Notes under the pieces: model-generated
Databases searched by the model: none
What the model saw: the letters and a program-made list of their open reading frames with translations, nothing else
Told to the model about the DNA's origin: nothing
Source of the DNA: an uncultured Bacteroidia bacterium
GTDB lineage: Bacteria > Bacteroidota > Bacteroidia > Bacteroidales > UBA932
Length of the DNA stretch: 64,000 nucleotides
Direction of reading: 5' to 3'
Assembly: GCA_902790635.1 (NCBI GenBank)
Contig: CADASN010000005.1
Location: forward strand, 31,986-95,985
Shown here: positions 56,867-64,000 of the stretch, in pieces
How positions within the stretch are numbered: position 1 is the first letter of the stretch
Layout: every line of letters begins with the position of its first letter
Translations under genes and position numbers: made by a program

Positions 56867-58033
56867 TTATTTGATTTCGCTCCGGACGGCGGCCATCATG
56901 CCTTCGACCTGACCCAGGGCGAGCATGCGGCCGTGGAAGCTGTAGCCCGGGTTGTAGCCGACCTTCTCGTCGCCGAGCATCGTTTTGCCGTGGTCCACGC
57001 GCATCGGAAGATTTCTCCCTTCGCGCTCGAAGATGCGTACCAGTTCCACCAGGTCCGCGCGTCCGGCCGTGTGCGGCGCTTCGACGAAGTCTCCGCCCGG
57101 CAGCACGTCGCAGGAACGCAGGTGCACGAAATGCGTGCGCGGAGCGAATTCCCGCGCCATCGCGACCACATCATTGTGCGCGCCCGCAGAGAGCGAACCG
57201 GCGCAGAAGGTCACCCCGTTGTGGAAATCATCCACCGCGCCCAGGATCCAGCGGATGTCCTCCGCGTCGCAGCACAGGCGGGGCATGCCGAACACGGGCA
57301 TGGGCGGATCGTCGGGGTGGATGCACATGCGGATGTCCCACTTCCGGCAGACGGGCATCACGGCTTCGAGGAAATAGCGGAGGTTCTCCCGCAGCTGCGC
57401 CTTGGACAAGCCTGCATACGGCACCATCAGGGCACGGAATTTCTCCACCGGGGAGCCTCCGCCGCCCAGCGGGCCGTTGATGAATCCCTGGGTCTTGGTG
57501 ATGATCGTATCGATGATCTGCGCCCGGTCGGCGTCCGTCGCCGTCCGGTCCAGCGCTTCCACCTTCGCCACCACCTCCGGCGGGAAATCCTTTTCCGCGC
57601 CGGGGCGCGCCAGCACTTTCATATCGAACCACGCGAAGCGGACATAGTCGAAATAGAGCGAGAGCGTGCCGTCCGGCATCGGACGCTCCAGGTCCGTGCG
57701 CACCCAGTCGATGACGGGCATGAAGTTGTAGCAGACCGTGTGGATGCCGCAGCGACCGAGATTCTCCAGGCTCTGGATGTAGGTGTCTATCAATGCATCG
57801 CGCTCCGGTCCGGCGTATTTGATCTGTTCGCTGACGGGCAGGCTCTCCACCACCGACCAGCGCATCCCGGCAGCCTCGATCCGCTTCTGTGTTGCGCGGA
57901 TCTCTTCCTCCGGCCACAGTTCCCCGGGGGCGTACTGGTGCAGGGCGGTTACTACGCCTTCCACGCCGATCTGGCGCATCATCTCCAGCGTGACTTTGTC
58001 GGCAGGGCCGAACCATCTCCAGGTCTTCTCCAT
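56867..58033 (-). CDS. uxuA: Mannonate dehydratase
   Basis: 388 residues from the ATG at 58033 (MEKTWRWFGPADKVTLEMMRQIGVEGVVTALH). Conserved parts include CYNFMPVIDWVRTDL, the metal-binding segment IRMCIHPDDPPMPVFGMPRL with Cys and His ligands, and VHLRSCDVLPGGDFVEAPH. It converts D-mannonate to 2-keto-3-deoxygluconate in hexuronate breakdown, the route for glucuronate freed by GH67 and GH115 about 40 kb away. uxaC, uxuB and kdgK are not in the window. Confidence 0.97.
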   Translation of the reverse strand: MEKTWRWFGPADKVTLEMMRQIGVEGVVTALHQYAPGELWPEEEIRATQKRIEAAGMRWSVVESLPVSEQIKYAGPERDALIDTYIQSLENLGRCGIHTVCYNFMPVIDWVRTDLERPMPDGTLSLYFDYVRFAWFDMKVLARPGAEKDFPPEVVAKVEALDRTATDADRAQIIDTIITKTQGFINGPLGGGGSPVEKFRALMVPYAGLSKAQLRENLRYFLEAVMPVCRKWDIRMCIHPDDPPMPVFGMPRLCCDAEDIRWILGAVDDFHNGVTFCAGSLSAGAHNDVVAMAREFAPRTHFVHLRSCDVLPGGDFVEAPHTAGRADLVELVRIFEREGRNLPMRVDHGKTMLGDEKVGYNPGYSFHGRMLALGQVEGMMAAVRSEIK

Positions 58034-58057
58034 AATAAATGCGTTGGTTGTCTCCGG

Positions 58058-58065
58058 CAAAGTTA
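58058..58065 (-). promoter_or_regulatory. -7 box TAACTTTG of uxuA
   Basis: TAnnTTTG match on the minus strand, 24 nt before the uxuA start. Only 11 bp separate it from the opposite-facing box at 58077. Confidence 0.55.
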
Positions 58066-58076
58066 GAAAAATTACC

Positions 58077-58084
58077 TATCTTTG
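58077..58084 (+). promoter_or_regulatory. -7 box TATCTTTG of the YeiH-type gene
   Basis: TAnnTTTG match 31 nt before the transporter start; paired back to back with the uxuA box. Confidence 0.6.
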
Positions 58085-58115
58085 TCCACTGTATTTGAAC
58101 CAAATCCTATCAATA

Positions 58116-59471
58116 ATGGCAGACAAAAAGAACGGATCCAAACTGCTCAAGACCGAAGACTGGCTGGCCGTCTGGATTGGATTCATCATCATTGCAATCG
58201 GTTGCGTGGCCGTTCTGACCGGCGCTTTCGATTTCTCCGCACTGACATTCAAGACCTGGACCTGGGGCGAGACCCTGACTGACGCGCAGATGGCGAAGGT
58301 CATCCCCCTCGGGCAGCAGTTTGCGTCTGGCGCCTTCTGGGGCAAGCTCCTGCGCACGGTTCTCGTGCTGGGCGTCCTTTTCTCCGTGGGAGCGGCGCTC
58401 CTGGGCGAAAAAGTCAAAAAATACATCCCCGCCTTCCTCGGCGTCTTCGTGCTGGCGGTCATCGTCCGCCTGATCAGCGCCGAGTTCACGCTGAACCGCT
58501 ACCTCGAATGGGCCTTCTGGGCCTTGATCGTGGGCATGCTGATCTCCAACACGATTGGTACGCCGAAATGGCTGAAGCCCGCCGTCCGGACCGAGTTCTA
58601 CATCAAGACCGGCCTGGTGATCATGGGCTTCTCGGTGCTCTTCTCCAACATCGCCAAATTCGGCCTCTACGGCCTCGGCATTGCCTGGATCGTGACACCT
58701 GTCGTGATCCTGTTCATGTGGTGGTTCGGTACCCGCGTACTCAAGATGGACAACAAGCCACTGGTGATCACGATGGCCTCCGCGACCAGCGTCTGCGGTA
58801 CTTCCGCGGCCATCGCGACCGGCGCGGCGTCCAACTGCAAGAAAGATGACCTGACGATGACCATCTCCATCTCGATCATTTTCACGGTCCTGATGATGGC
58901 GCTCGAGCCTATCCTCATCCGTGCTACGGGCATGTCTCCTATCATGGGCGGTGCGCTCATCGGCGGCACGGTGGACAGCACCGGCGCCGTGGCCGTGGCC
59001 GGCTCCGTATTGGGCGGCGAGGCCGAGCAGGCCGCCGTACTCGTGAAGATGATCCAGAACATCCTCATCGGCTTCATCGCCTTCTTCGTGGCGCTTTTCT
59101 TTGCGACGAGCGTCAACCGGAAGGACGGCCAGAAAGTCGGTGCCGGCGAGATCTGGACCCGCTTCCCGAAATTCATCATCGGTTTCTTTGTCGCCTCCCT
59201 GGTGGCGTCCTTCATCATCCAGCCGCTCTGCGGCGCAGACCAGGTCAAGGCCATCAACGGAGTGCTCGACCAGTACAAGAACTGGGCTTTCGTGCTGGCC
59301 TTTGTCTGCATCGGCCTGGATACCAATTTCAAGGACCTTGTGAAGCAGATGCAGGGCGGTAAGCCACTCTGGCTTTACCTCGTGGGACAGTGTTTCAACA
59401 TCGCGCTGACCTTCTTCGCGGTGTGGTTGCTCCTCAGCGGCGTGCTCTTCCCGATTCCGCACCTCTCCTAA
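58116..59471 (+). CDS. YeiH-type putative sulfate exporter family transporter
   Basis: 451 residues from the ATG at 58116; upstream in-frame codons overlap uxuA antisense and are not coding. About 11-12 hydrophobic helices. The family marker is the central TMASATSVCGTSAAIATGAA and ALIGGTVDSTGAVAVAGSVLGGEAEQAAVLVKMIQN segments, as in PF03601. Members are annotated as sulfate or sulfonate exporters, with little experimental proof. It is longer than the approximately 350-residue E. coli YeiH because of N-terminal helices. It is followed after 6 bp by a small membrane protein gene. Confidence 0.9.
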   Translation: MADKKNGSKLLKTEDWLAVWIGFIIIAIGCVAVLTGAFDFSALTFKTWTWGETLTDAQMAKVIPLGQQFASGAFWGKLLRTVLVLGVLFSVGAALLGEKVKKYIPAFLGVFVLAVIVRLISAEFTLNRYLEWAFWALIVGMLISNTIGTPKWLKPAVRTEFYIKTGLVIMGFSVLFSNIAKFGLYGLGIAWIVTPVVILFMWWFGTRVLKMDNKPLVITMASATSVCGTSAAIATGAASNCKKDDLTMTISISIIFTVLMMALEPILIRATGMSPIMGGALIGGTVDSTGAVAVAGSVLGGEAEQAAVLVKMIQNILIGFIAFFVALFFATSVNRKDGQKVGAGEIWTRFPKFIIGFFVASLVASFIIQPLCGADQVKAINGVLDQYKNWAFVLAFVCIGLDTNFKDLVKQMQGGKPLWLYLVGQCFNIALTFFAVWLLLSGVLFPIPHLS

Positions 59472-59477
59472 ACGGCC

Positions 59478-59756
59478 ATGTCCAAGCGCAAGACGGCAGC
59501 CAGGATTGCCCTTCTCATCGTGGGAGGTGCCATCCTGGCTGCCGCTGTCTATATCATGGCCCGGCGCATCGGGCTCAACCCGGAGCTGGATTTCGGCGCG
59601 GGGGCTTACTACTATGCGGACATCCCGGAATTCGAAAAGCAGCTGGACTGGGATACTTACCAGGCGCAGCTGCCTTTCTGGGTCTATGTCGTGCTCTTCC
59701 TGGCCTGGGGTGCCCTGATGTATTGGCTCTGGAAAGTCATTGACCGGCGGAAATAG
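59478..59756 (+). CDS. Small two-helix membrane protein, unknown
   Basis: 92 residues: helix 1 (about 8-27), a tyrosine/acid-rich middle (GAGAYYYADIPEFEKQLDWDTYQ), helix 2 (about 66-86) and a basic tail VIDRRK. It starts 6 bp after the YeiH-type stop, so it is co-translated with that transporter and may be an accessory subunit. I do not recognise a family. Confidence 0.75.
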   Translation: MSKRKTAARIALLIVGGAILAAAVYIMARRIGLNPELDFGAGAYYYADIPEFEKQLDWDTYQAQLPFWVYVVLFLAWGALMYWLWKVIDRRK

Positions 59757-59826
59757 AATCAACCCGGCGTCGTCAATGTCCCCGGCGCGGTGCCAAAGGC
59801 AGCAATAAGTGGAATTGGGTGAGGAA

Positions 59827-62800
59827 TCACTTGTGGGCGACGGAGTAGGCCAGGCCGAGCTTCCGGAGGGCGGAGATGAACTCTTCGCAGACGTGGATGG
59901 CGAACTTCTTGGATTTGAATTCGAGGTTGTAGCCGGTGCTCTTGTCGTGCAGGAACAGGTTGAGCGGCGTCTTTCCCTTGAAGGCCTTGAGGGTCTTGAC
60001 GAGCCGGGCGCGAAAGTCCGGGGAGAGCCGGTCGGAATCGAGGATGAGGTTGAAAGCCGTGATCAGGTCCTCTCCGAGATTGCCCAGCAGGGTGATTTTC
60101 TTGATCTTGAAGGTATAGGAAGGCCGCTTGCCCTGGGCGCGCTCCTCGGGGCTCACGAAATAGCGGGGTGCGATCTCTCCTTCGATGAAGATCTGGGCGT
60201 GCAGTTGCATGTATGGCAGCCAGGCCTGGTAGTCCTTGCCGAAGAGGGCGAATTCGTAGGTGCCGCTGTAGTCCTCTACGATGACGCGGGCGCCCTGGGA
60301 GCCGTTGCGGGTGGTGAGGGTCTTGATGTCCGTCACGATGCCGGCCACGGCGGCCTTGCCGGCTTTGTCTTTTTGCTCACATTCGTCGATGAGGGCCTGC
60401 AGGCCGGACATCTGGCAGTCGGCGAAGGTCTCGATCTCGAAGCGGTAGCGGTCCAGCGGGTGCGATGAGAGGTACATGCCGACGTATTCCTTCTCCTGCT
60501 GGAGCAGGGCGAGAAGGTCTTCCTCGCCGGACATGACCGGCGCTTCCGGACGGACGGGCTTGAGCTCCTCGACCTCGCCGAAGAGCGAGTTGGCGGAGTC
60601 CAGTTGGTCGTTGCGGTAGAGGTAGGCGTATTTGACGACTTCGTCGATGAACAGTTCGTCATTCTTGCAGGGCAGGAAATACTGCGAACGCTTGTAGCCG
60701 AAGGAGTCGAGGGCGCCGGAATAGACCAGCGTCTCGACGCTGCGGCGGTTCAGCATCTCCGCCATGCGCTCCACGAAGTCGAACAGGTCCGCGAAAGCCC
60801 CGTTCTCGGAGCGTTCCTTGATGATCGCCTGCACGACATTCTCGCCGAAGCCCTTGAGCCCGCCCAAGCCGTAGCGGATGTCACCGTTCTTGTTGACGGA
60901 GAAGTCTTTGTCGGATTCGTTGACATCGGGGCTGAGGACCTTGATGCCGGCCTTGCGGCAGTCCGCCATGATCTCCTTCAGCTCATCCATGTTGGAGATG
61001 TTCTGCGTCAGGTTGGACGCTTGGAACTCCGACGGATAGTGGGCCTTGATCCACGCCGTCTGGTAGCTGACCCAGGCATAGCAGGTGGCGTGCGACTTGT
61101 TGAAGGCGTATTTCGCGAAAGCCTCCCAGTCGGACCAGATCTTGGTCAGGATGCTCTCCGGATGCCCGTTGGCGAGCGCCCCCTTCATGAAGGACTCCTT
61201 GAGGGAGTCGAGCACGGCCTTCTGCTTCTTGCCCATCGCCTTGCGGAGCTTGTCGGCCTTGCCTTTGGAGAAGCCGGCGAGTTTCTGCGACAAGCGCATG
61301 ACCTGCTCCTGATAGACCGTCACGCCGTAGGTCTCCCGGAGGAGCTCCTCCATCTCGGGGAGGTCATAGTGGATTTTGGACGGGTCGTTCTTGCCGGCCA
61401 CGAAGTCCGGGATGTACTCCATCGGGCCCGGACGGTAGAGGGCGTTCATGGCGATGAGGTCCTCGAAACGCTCGGGCTGCAGGCGGATCAGCCATTCCTT
61501 CATGCCGCCGGATTCGAACTGGAAGATGCTCTTGGTGTCGCCGCGGGCGTAGAGTTCGTACACTTCCGGATCGTCGATGGGGATCTTCTCGATGTCGATG
61601 TCCTTGCCGAAGCGCTTCTTGACCAGGGCCAGGGCCCGGTCGATGATGGAGAGGGTCTTCAGGCCGAGGAAATCCATCTTGAGCATGCCCACGTCCTCGA
61701 TCTTGGTGCCCTCGTACTGGCTGACCCAGACTTCCTGCCCCGTGGCCTTGTCGGTGCCCATCGTGATGGGGATGTAGTCCGTGAGGTTGCCGCGGCCGAT
61801 GATCATCGCGCAGGCGTGGATGCCTGTCTGGCGGATGCAGCCTTCGAGCTTGAGGGCGTACTCGAGCACTTCCCGTACCAGCGGTTCGCCCGCTTCGTAT
61901 TCGTGCTTGAGCTCCTTGACGTATTTGATGCTGTTGGCCAGGGTGGGCTTGTATTCTTTCTCCTCGCCGTTCTCCCGGACCACGATGGGGCGGTCGGGGA
62001 TCATCTTGGTGAGGCGGTTGGACTCCGGGATGGGGAGGTTGGAGATGCGCGCGACATCCTTGACCGCCAGTTTGGCGGCCATGGTGCCGAAGGTGATCAC
62101 GTGGGAGATGTGGTCTGCGCCGTAGTGGTCCTGCACATACTGGATGACGCGGTAGCGCCCCTCATCGTCGAAATCCACGTCGATATCCGGCATCGAGATG
62201 CGCTCCGGGTTGAGGAAGCGCTCGAACAGGAGGTCGTAGCGGATCGGGTCGAGGTTGGTGATGCCGAGGCAGTAAGCCACGCAGGAGCCGGCGGCTGAGC
62301 CGCGCCCCGGGCCTACGGACACGCCGTGCCGGCGGCCCCAGTTGATGAAGTCCTGGACGATCAGGAAATAGTCCGGGAAGCCCATGTACGAGATCGTCAT
62401 CAGCTCGAAGTGCAGGCGGTCGCGCTGTTCGTCCGTGAGCGTGTCTCCGTAGCGCTTCCGGGCACCCTCATAGGCGAGGTGGCAGAGATAGGCCACGGAG
62501 CGGCAGAATTCGTCGCCGCGGTAGTTCTTCACTTCCTGTCCGTCCGCATCTTTGGAGATGTCGTATTTGCCGTTCTCGATGATGTCGGCGTATTTCTCCA
62601 GGTGCTTGTCAATCTCCGCCAGGAAGTCCTCCGGGAGCTCGAATTTCGGCAGGACGTGCCCGCGGTTGATCTCGTAGCGCTCCACCTTGTCCAGGACTTC
62701 CAGGGTGTTGGCCAGGGCTTCCGGGTGCTCCGGGAACAGGGCGGCCATCTCTTCTTCGCTCTTGAGGTACTCCTGCTGGGTGTAGCGCAGGCGCTTGGGG

Positions 62801-63522
62801 TCATCCACGGCGGAGTTGGTGGTCAGGCAGATGAGCCGGTCGTGGGCGGGGCCGTCCTCCTTTTGCACGAAGTGCACGTCGTTGGTGGCCACGACCTTCA
62901 CGCCGTGCTCCTTCGCCAGCTCGAAGATGCGGGCGGTGTATTCCTTTTGGCGCTCGTACAGCTCCAGGCCCATCCCGGGGACCTCCGTCTTGTGGAGCAT
63001 CACCTCGAGGTAATAATCCTCCCCGAAGACGCGCTTGTGCCATTCGATGGCCTTGTCCACGCCTTCCGCGTCACCGGCGAGGATGCCGCGGGGGACCTCC
63101 CCGGCCATGCAGGCGGAGCAGCAGATCAGGTCTTCGTGGTAGCGCTCCAGCACCTCGTGGCTCACGCGCGGGCGGTAGTACATGCCCTCGATGTGTCCGG
63201 TGGACACGATCTTCATCAGGTTCTTGTAGCCGTTGTAGTTCTTGGCGAGCAGGATGAGGTGATAATACTTCTTGTGCTCGTTGTCCTTGAGCTTGTGGTC
63301 GTAGTGCTGGGTGACGTAGATCTCGCAACCGAGGATGGGCTTGACGTCCGGATGCTTCTTGGCGATGTCGCTGAAGTCCTTGATACCGTACATGTTGCCG
63401 TGGTCGGTGATCGCCAGGCCGGGCATGCCCAGCTCCTCCGCGCGGCGGAAGAGCTTCTCGATATCGCTCATCCCGTCGAGGATGGAGTACTGGGTATGGA
63501 CATGCAGGTGGACGAAAGACAT
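59827..63522 (-). CDS. dnaE: DNA polymerase III alpha subunit
   Basis: 1231 residues from the ATG at 63522 (MSFVHLHVHTQYSILDGMSDI, the PHP domain start); an upstream in-frame ATG adds 6 residues that overlap the -7 box. The palm holds GPGRGSAAGSCVAY and the catalytic Asp residues in MPDIDVDFDDEGR. Fingers, helix-hairpin-helix and OB domain (VAGIVTDIKTLTTRNGSQGARVIVEDYSGTYE) follow. It is the replicative polymerase. The 70 bp between its stop and the small membrane gene show no clear terminator. Confidence 0.98.
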   Translation of the reverse strand: MSFVHLHVHTQYSILDGMSDIEKLFRRAEELGMPGLAITDHGNMYGIKDFSDIAKKHPDVKPILGCEIYVTQHYDHKLKDNEHKKYYHLILLAKNYNGYKNLMKIVSTGHIEGMYYRPRVSHEVLERYHEDLICCSACMAGEVPRGILAGDAEGVDKAIEWHKRVFGEDYYLEVMLHKTEVPGMGLELYERQKEYTARIFELAKEHGVKVVATNDVHFVQKEDGPAHDRLICLTTNSAVDDPKRLRYTQQEYLKSEEEMAALFPEHPEALANTLEVLDKVERYEINRGHVLPKFELPEDFLAEIDKHLEKYADIIENGKYDISKDADGQEVKNYRGDEFCRSVAYLCHLAYEGARKRYGDTLTDEQRDRLHFELMTISYMGFPDYFLIVQDFINWGRRHGVSVGPGRGSAAGSCVAYCLGITNLDPIRYDLLFERFLNPERISMPDIDVDFDDEGRYRVIQYVQDHYGADHISHVITFGTMAAKLAVKDVARISNLPIPESNRLTKMIPDRPIVVRENGEEKEYKPTLANSIKYVKELKHEYEAGEPLVREVLEYALKLEGCIRQTGIHACAMIIGRGNLTDYIPITMGTDKATGQEVWVSQYEGTKIEDVGMLKMDFLGLKTLSIIDRALALVKKRFGKDIDIEKIPIDDPEVYELYARGDTKSIFQFESGGMKEWLIRLQPERFEDLIAMNALYRPGPMEYIPDFVAGKNDPSKIHYDLPEMEELLRETYGVTVYQEQVMRLSQKLAGFSKGKADKLRKAMGKKQKAVLDSLKESFMKGALANGHPESILTKIWSDWEAFAKYAFNKSHATCYAWVSYQTAWIKAHYPSEFQASNLTQNISNMDELKEIMADCRKAGIKVLSPDVNESDKDFSVNKNGDIRYGLGGLKGFGENVVQAIIKERSENGAFADLFDFVERMAEMLNRRSVETLVYSGALDSFGYKRSQYFLPCKNDELFIDEVVKYAYLYRNDQLDSANSLFGEVEELKPVRPEAPVMSGEEDLLALLQQEKEYVGMYLSSHPLDRYRFEIETFADCQMSGLQALIDECEQKDKAGKAAVAGIVTDIKTLTTRNGSQGARVIVEDYSGTYEFALFGKDYQAWLPYMQLHAQIFIEGEIAPRYFVSPEERAQGKRPSYTFKIKKITLLGNLGEDLITAFNLILDSDRLSPDFRARLVKTLKAFKGKTPLNLFLHDKSTGYNLEFKSKKFAIHVCEEFISALRKLGLAYSVAHK

Positions 63523-63529
63523 GGTTCTA

Positions 63530-63537
63530 CAAATATA
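63530..63537 (-). promoter_or_regulatory. -7 box TATATTTG of dnaE
   Basis: TAnnTTTG match on the minus strand, ending 7 nt before the dnaE ATG; the leader would be about 4 nt. Confidence 0.55.
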
Positions 63538-63540
63538 CAC

Positions 63541-63572
63541 AAAAACACCCGACCTTCCGCAGGCCGGGTGTT
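63541..63572 (-). terminator. Terminator of the secDF transcript
   Basis: AACACCCG and CGGGTGTT (with inner CCT/AGG pairing) form the stem; read on the minus strand it is followed by TTTTTG. It lies between the secDF stop and the dnaE promoter. Confidence 0.85.
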
Positions 63573-63576
63573 CGAT

Positions 63577-63585
63577 TGTTGATAA
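63577..63585 (-). repeat. Single DnaA-box-like 9-mer upstream of dnaE
   Basis: TGTTGATAA, the complement of TTATCAACA, the same 9-mer as in mnmG and the ruvB-mfd gap. It is 55 bp upstream of the dnaE start. Confidence 0.35.
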
Positions 63586-63597
63586 CTTTTGGCGGGC

Positions 63598-64000
63598 TTA
63601 CTTCTTGGCAGCCTTCGAAGCGGCAGCGGCCTTCTTGCGGGCGGCCATCTCGGCGTCGTACATGATCGGGGTACCGATCATGATGGAGGCGTAGGTACCG
63701 ATGAGGACACCGAGGCAGAGGGCGACGGACAGACCGCGGATGGACTCACCGCCGAAGATCGCGATCGCGAGCATCGGGAGGAGGGTGGAGACCGAGGTGT
63801 TGACCGTACGGGTCAGGGTCGCGTTGAGGGACTTGTTGACCGTCTCCTTGAAGTTGTCGCTCGGGTGGAGCGCAAGGTTCTCACGGATACGGTCGAAGAT
63901 AACCACGTTGTCGTTGATGGCGTAACCGATGATCGTCAGGATAGCGGCGATGAAGGTCTGGTCCACGTCCAGGTTGAACGGCAGGATGCCGCTGAACAGG
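63598..64000 (-). CDS. secDF: Protein-export membrane protein SecDF, C-terminal end (5' part outside window)
   Basis: 134 C-terminal residues, open to the window edge. The segment FIAAILTIIGYAINDNVVIFDRIREN is the SecF signature, followed by NKSLNATLTRTVNTSVSTLLPMLAIAIFGG and two more helices, then an Ala/Lys-rich cytoplasmic tail. SecDF uses the proton gradient to assist Sec translocation. In Bacteroidota SecD and SecF are usually fused, which I assume here but cannot see. Confidence 0.9.
   Translation of the reverse strand, partial: LFSGILPFNLDVDQTFIAAILTIIGYAINDNVVIFDRIRENLALHPSDNFKETVNKSLNATLTRTVNTSVSTLLPMLAIAIFGGESIRGLSVALCLGVLIGTYASIMIGTPIMYDAEMAARKKAAAASKAAKK

Noticed and set aside
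57783-58115. N-terminal extension of the YeiH-type transporter
   Set aside because: It overlaps uxuA on the opposite strand and lies upstream of the promoter box; the ATG at 58116 starts the family sequence.
59757-59826. Possible terminator between dnaE and the small membrane gene
   Set aside because: CCCGGCG/CGCGG fragments do not give a stem followed by a T-run on either strand.

Overview
The window is 64 kb of a high-GC (about 58-60 % by eye) chromosome from the Bacteroidota, most likely an uncultured gut or rumen Bacteroidales. The evidence is a SusC/SusD pair, a hybrid two-component regulator, a TonB with a C-terminal TonB domain, single-chain GlyRS, Bacteroidota-type envelope genes, and -7 boxes of the form TAnnTTTG upstream of about twenty start codons. 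Starts rarely have a Shine-Dalgarno sequence. I see no tRNA, rRNA, CRISPR array, insertion sequence or phage gene.

Region 1 (1-21.8 kb) is mainly a glucuronoxylan utilisation locus. After a truncated thioredoxin-like lipoprotein gene, a leftward block runs SusC, SusD, GH67 alpha-glucuronidase, XynE-like SGNH esterase and a very large putative metallopeptidase/beta-propeller/beta-barrel protein. A rightward block runs hybrid two-component regulator, GH115 alpha-glucuronidase, GPH-type sugar symporter and cytoplasmic GH43 beta-xylosidase/arabinofuranosidase. GH115 would remove internal methylglucuronate from xylan, GH67 the terminal residues on oligosaccharides, SusCD would import, and GH43 would finish in the cytoplasm. 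No endoxylanase and no SusE-like binding protein is present.

Region 2 (21.8-37 kb) is housekeeping: a ThiL-like protein that has lost its catalytic aspartates, glyS, folK, a sufT-like gene, sufE, sufS, ruvA, mnmG, ybeY, tonB, hflX, an unknown SH3/membrane/zinc-ribbon lipoprotein, sdhB, sdhA and ruvB. Inside mnmG lies a parS-like palindrome next to two facing DnaA-box-like 9-mers. The AT-rich ruvB-mfd gap carries a dense cluster of the same 9-mer and looks like an origin candidate.

Region 3 (37-46.6 kb) has mfd and a rightward envelope series: coaX, outer-membrane beta-barrel, TPR protein, lptC and ppiD.

Region 4 (46.8-64 kb) is mixed: GH2 enzyme convergent with galK, EEP-family protein, ychF, CpXC protein, isochorismatase-type hydrolase, a membrane-anchored LytTR regulator divergent from a Cthe_2159-type lipoprotein, uxuA divergent from a YeiH-type transporter with a small membrane partner, dnaE, and the 3' end of secDF. 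UxuA would catabolise the uronate released by the xylan locus.

The three observations I rate highest are the LytTR/Cthe_2159 pair with two 21-bp-spaced LytTR-consensus repeats in its shared promoter region, the ThiL pseudoenzyme, and the paired origin-like/parS-like sequences.
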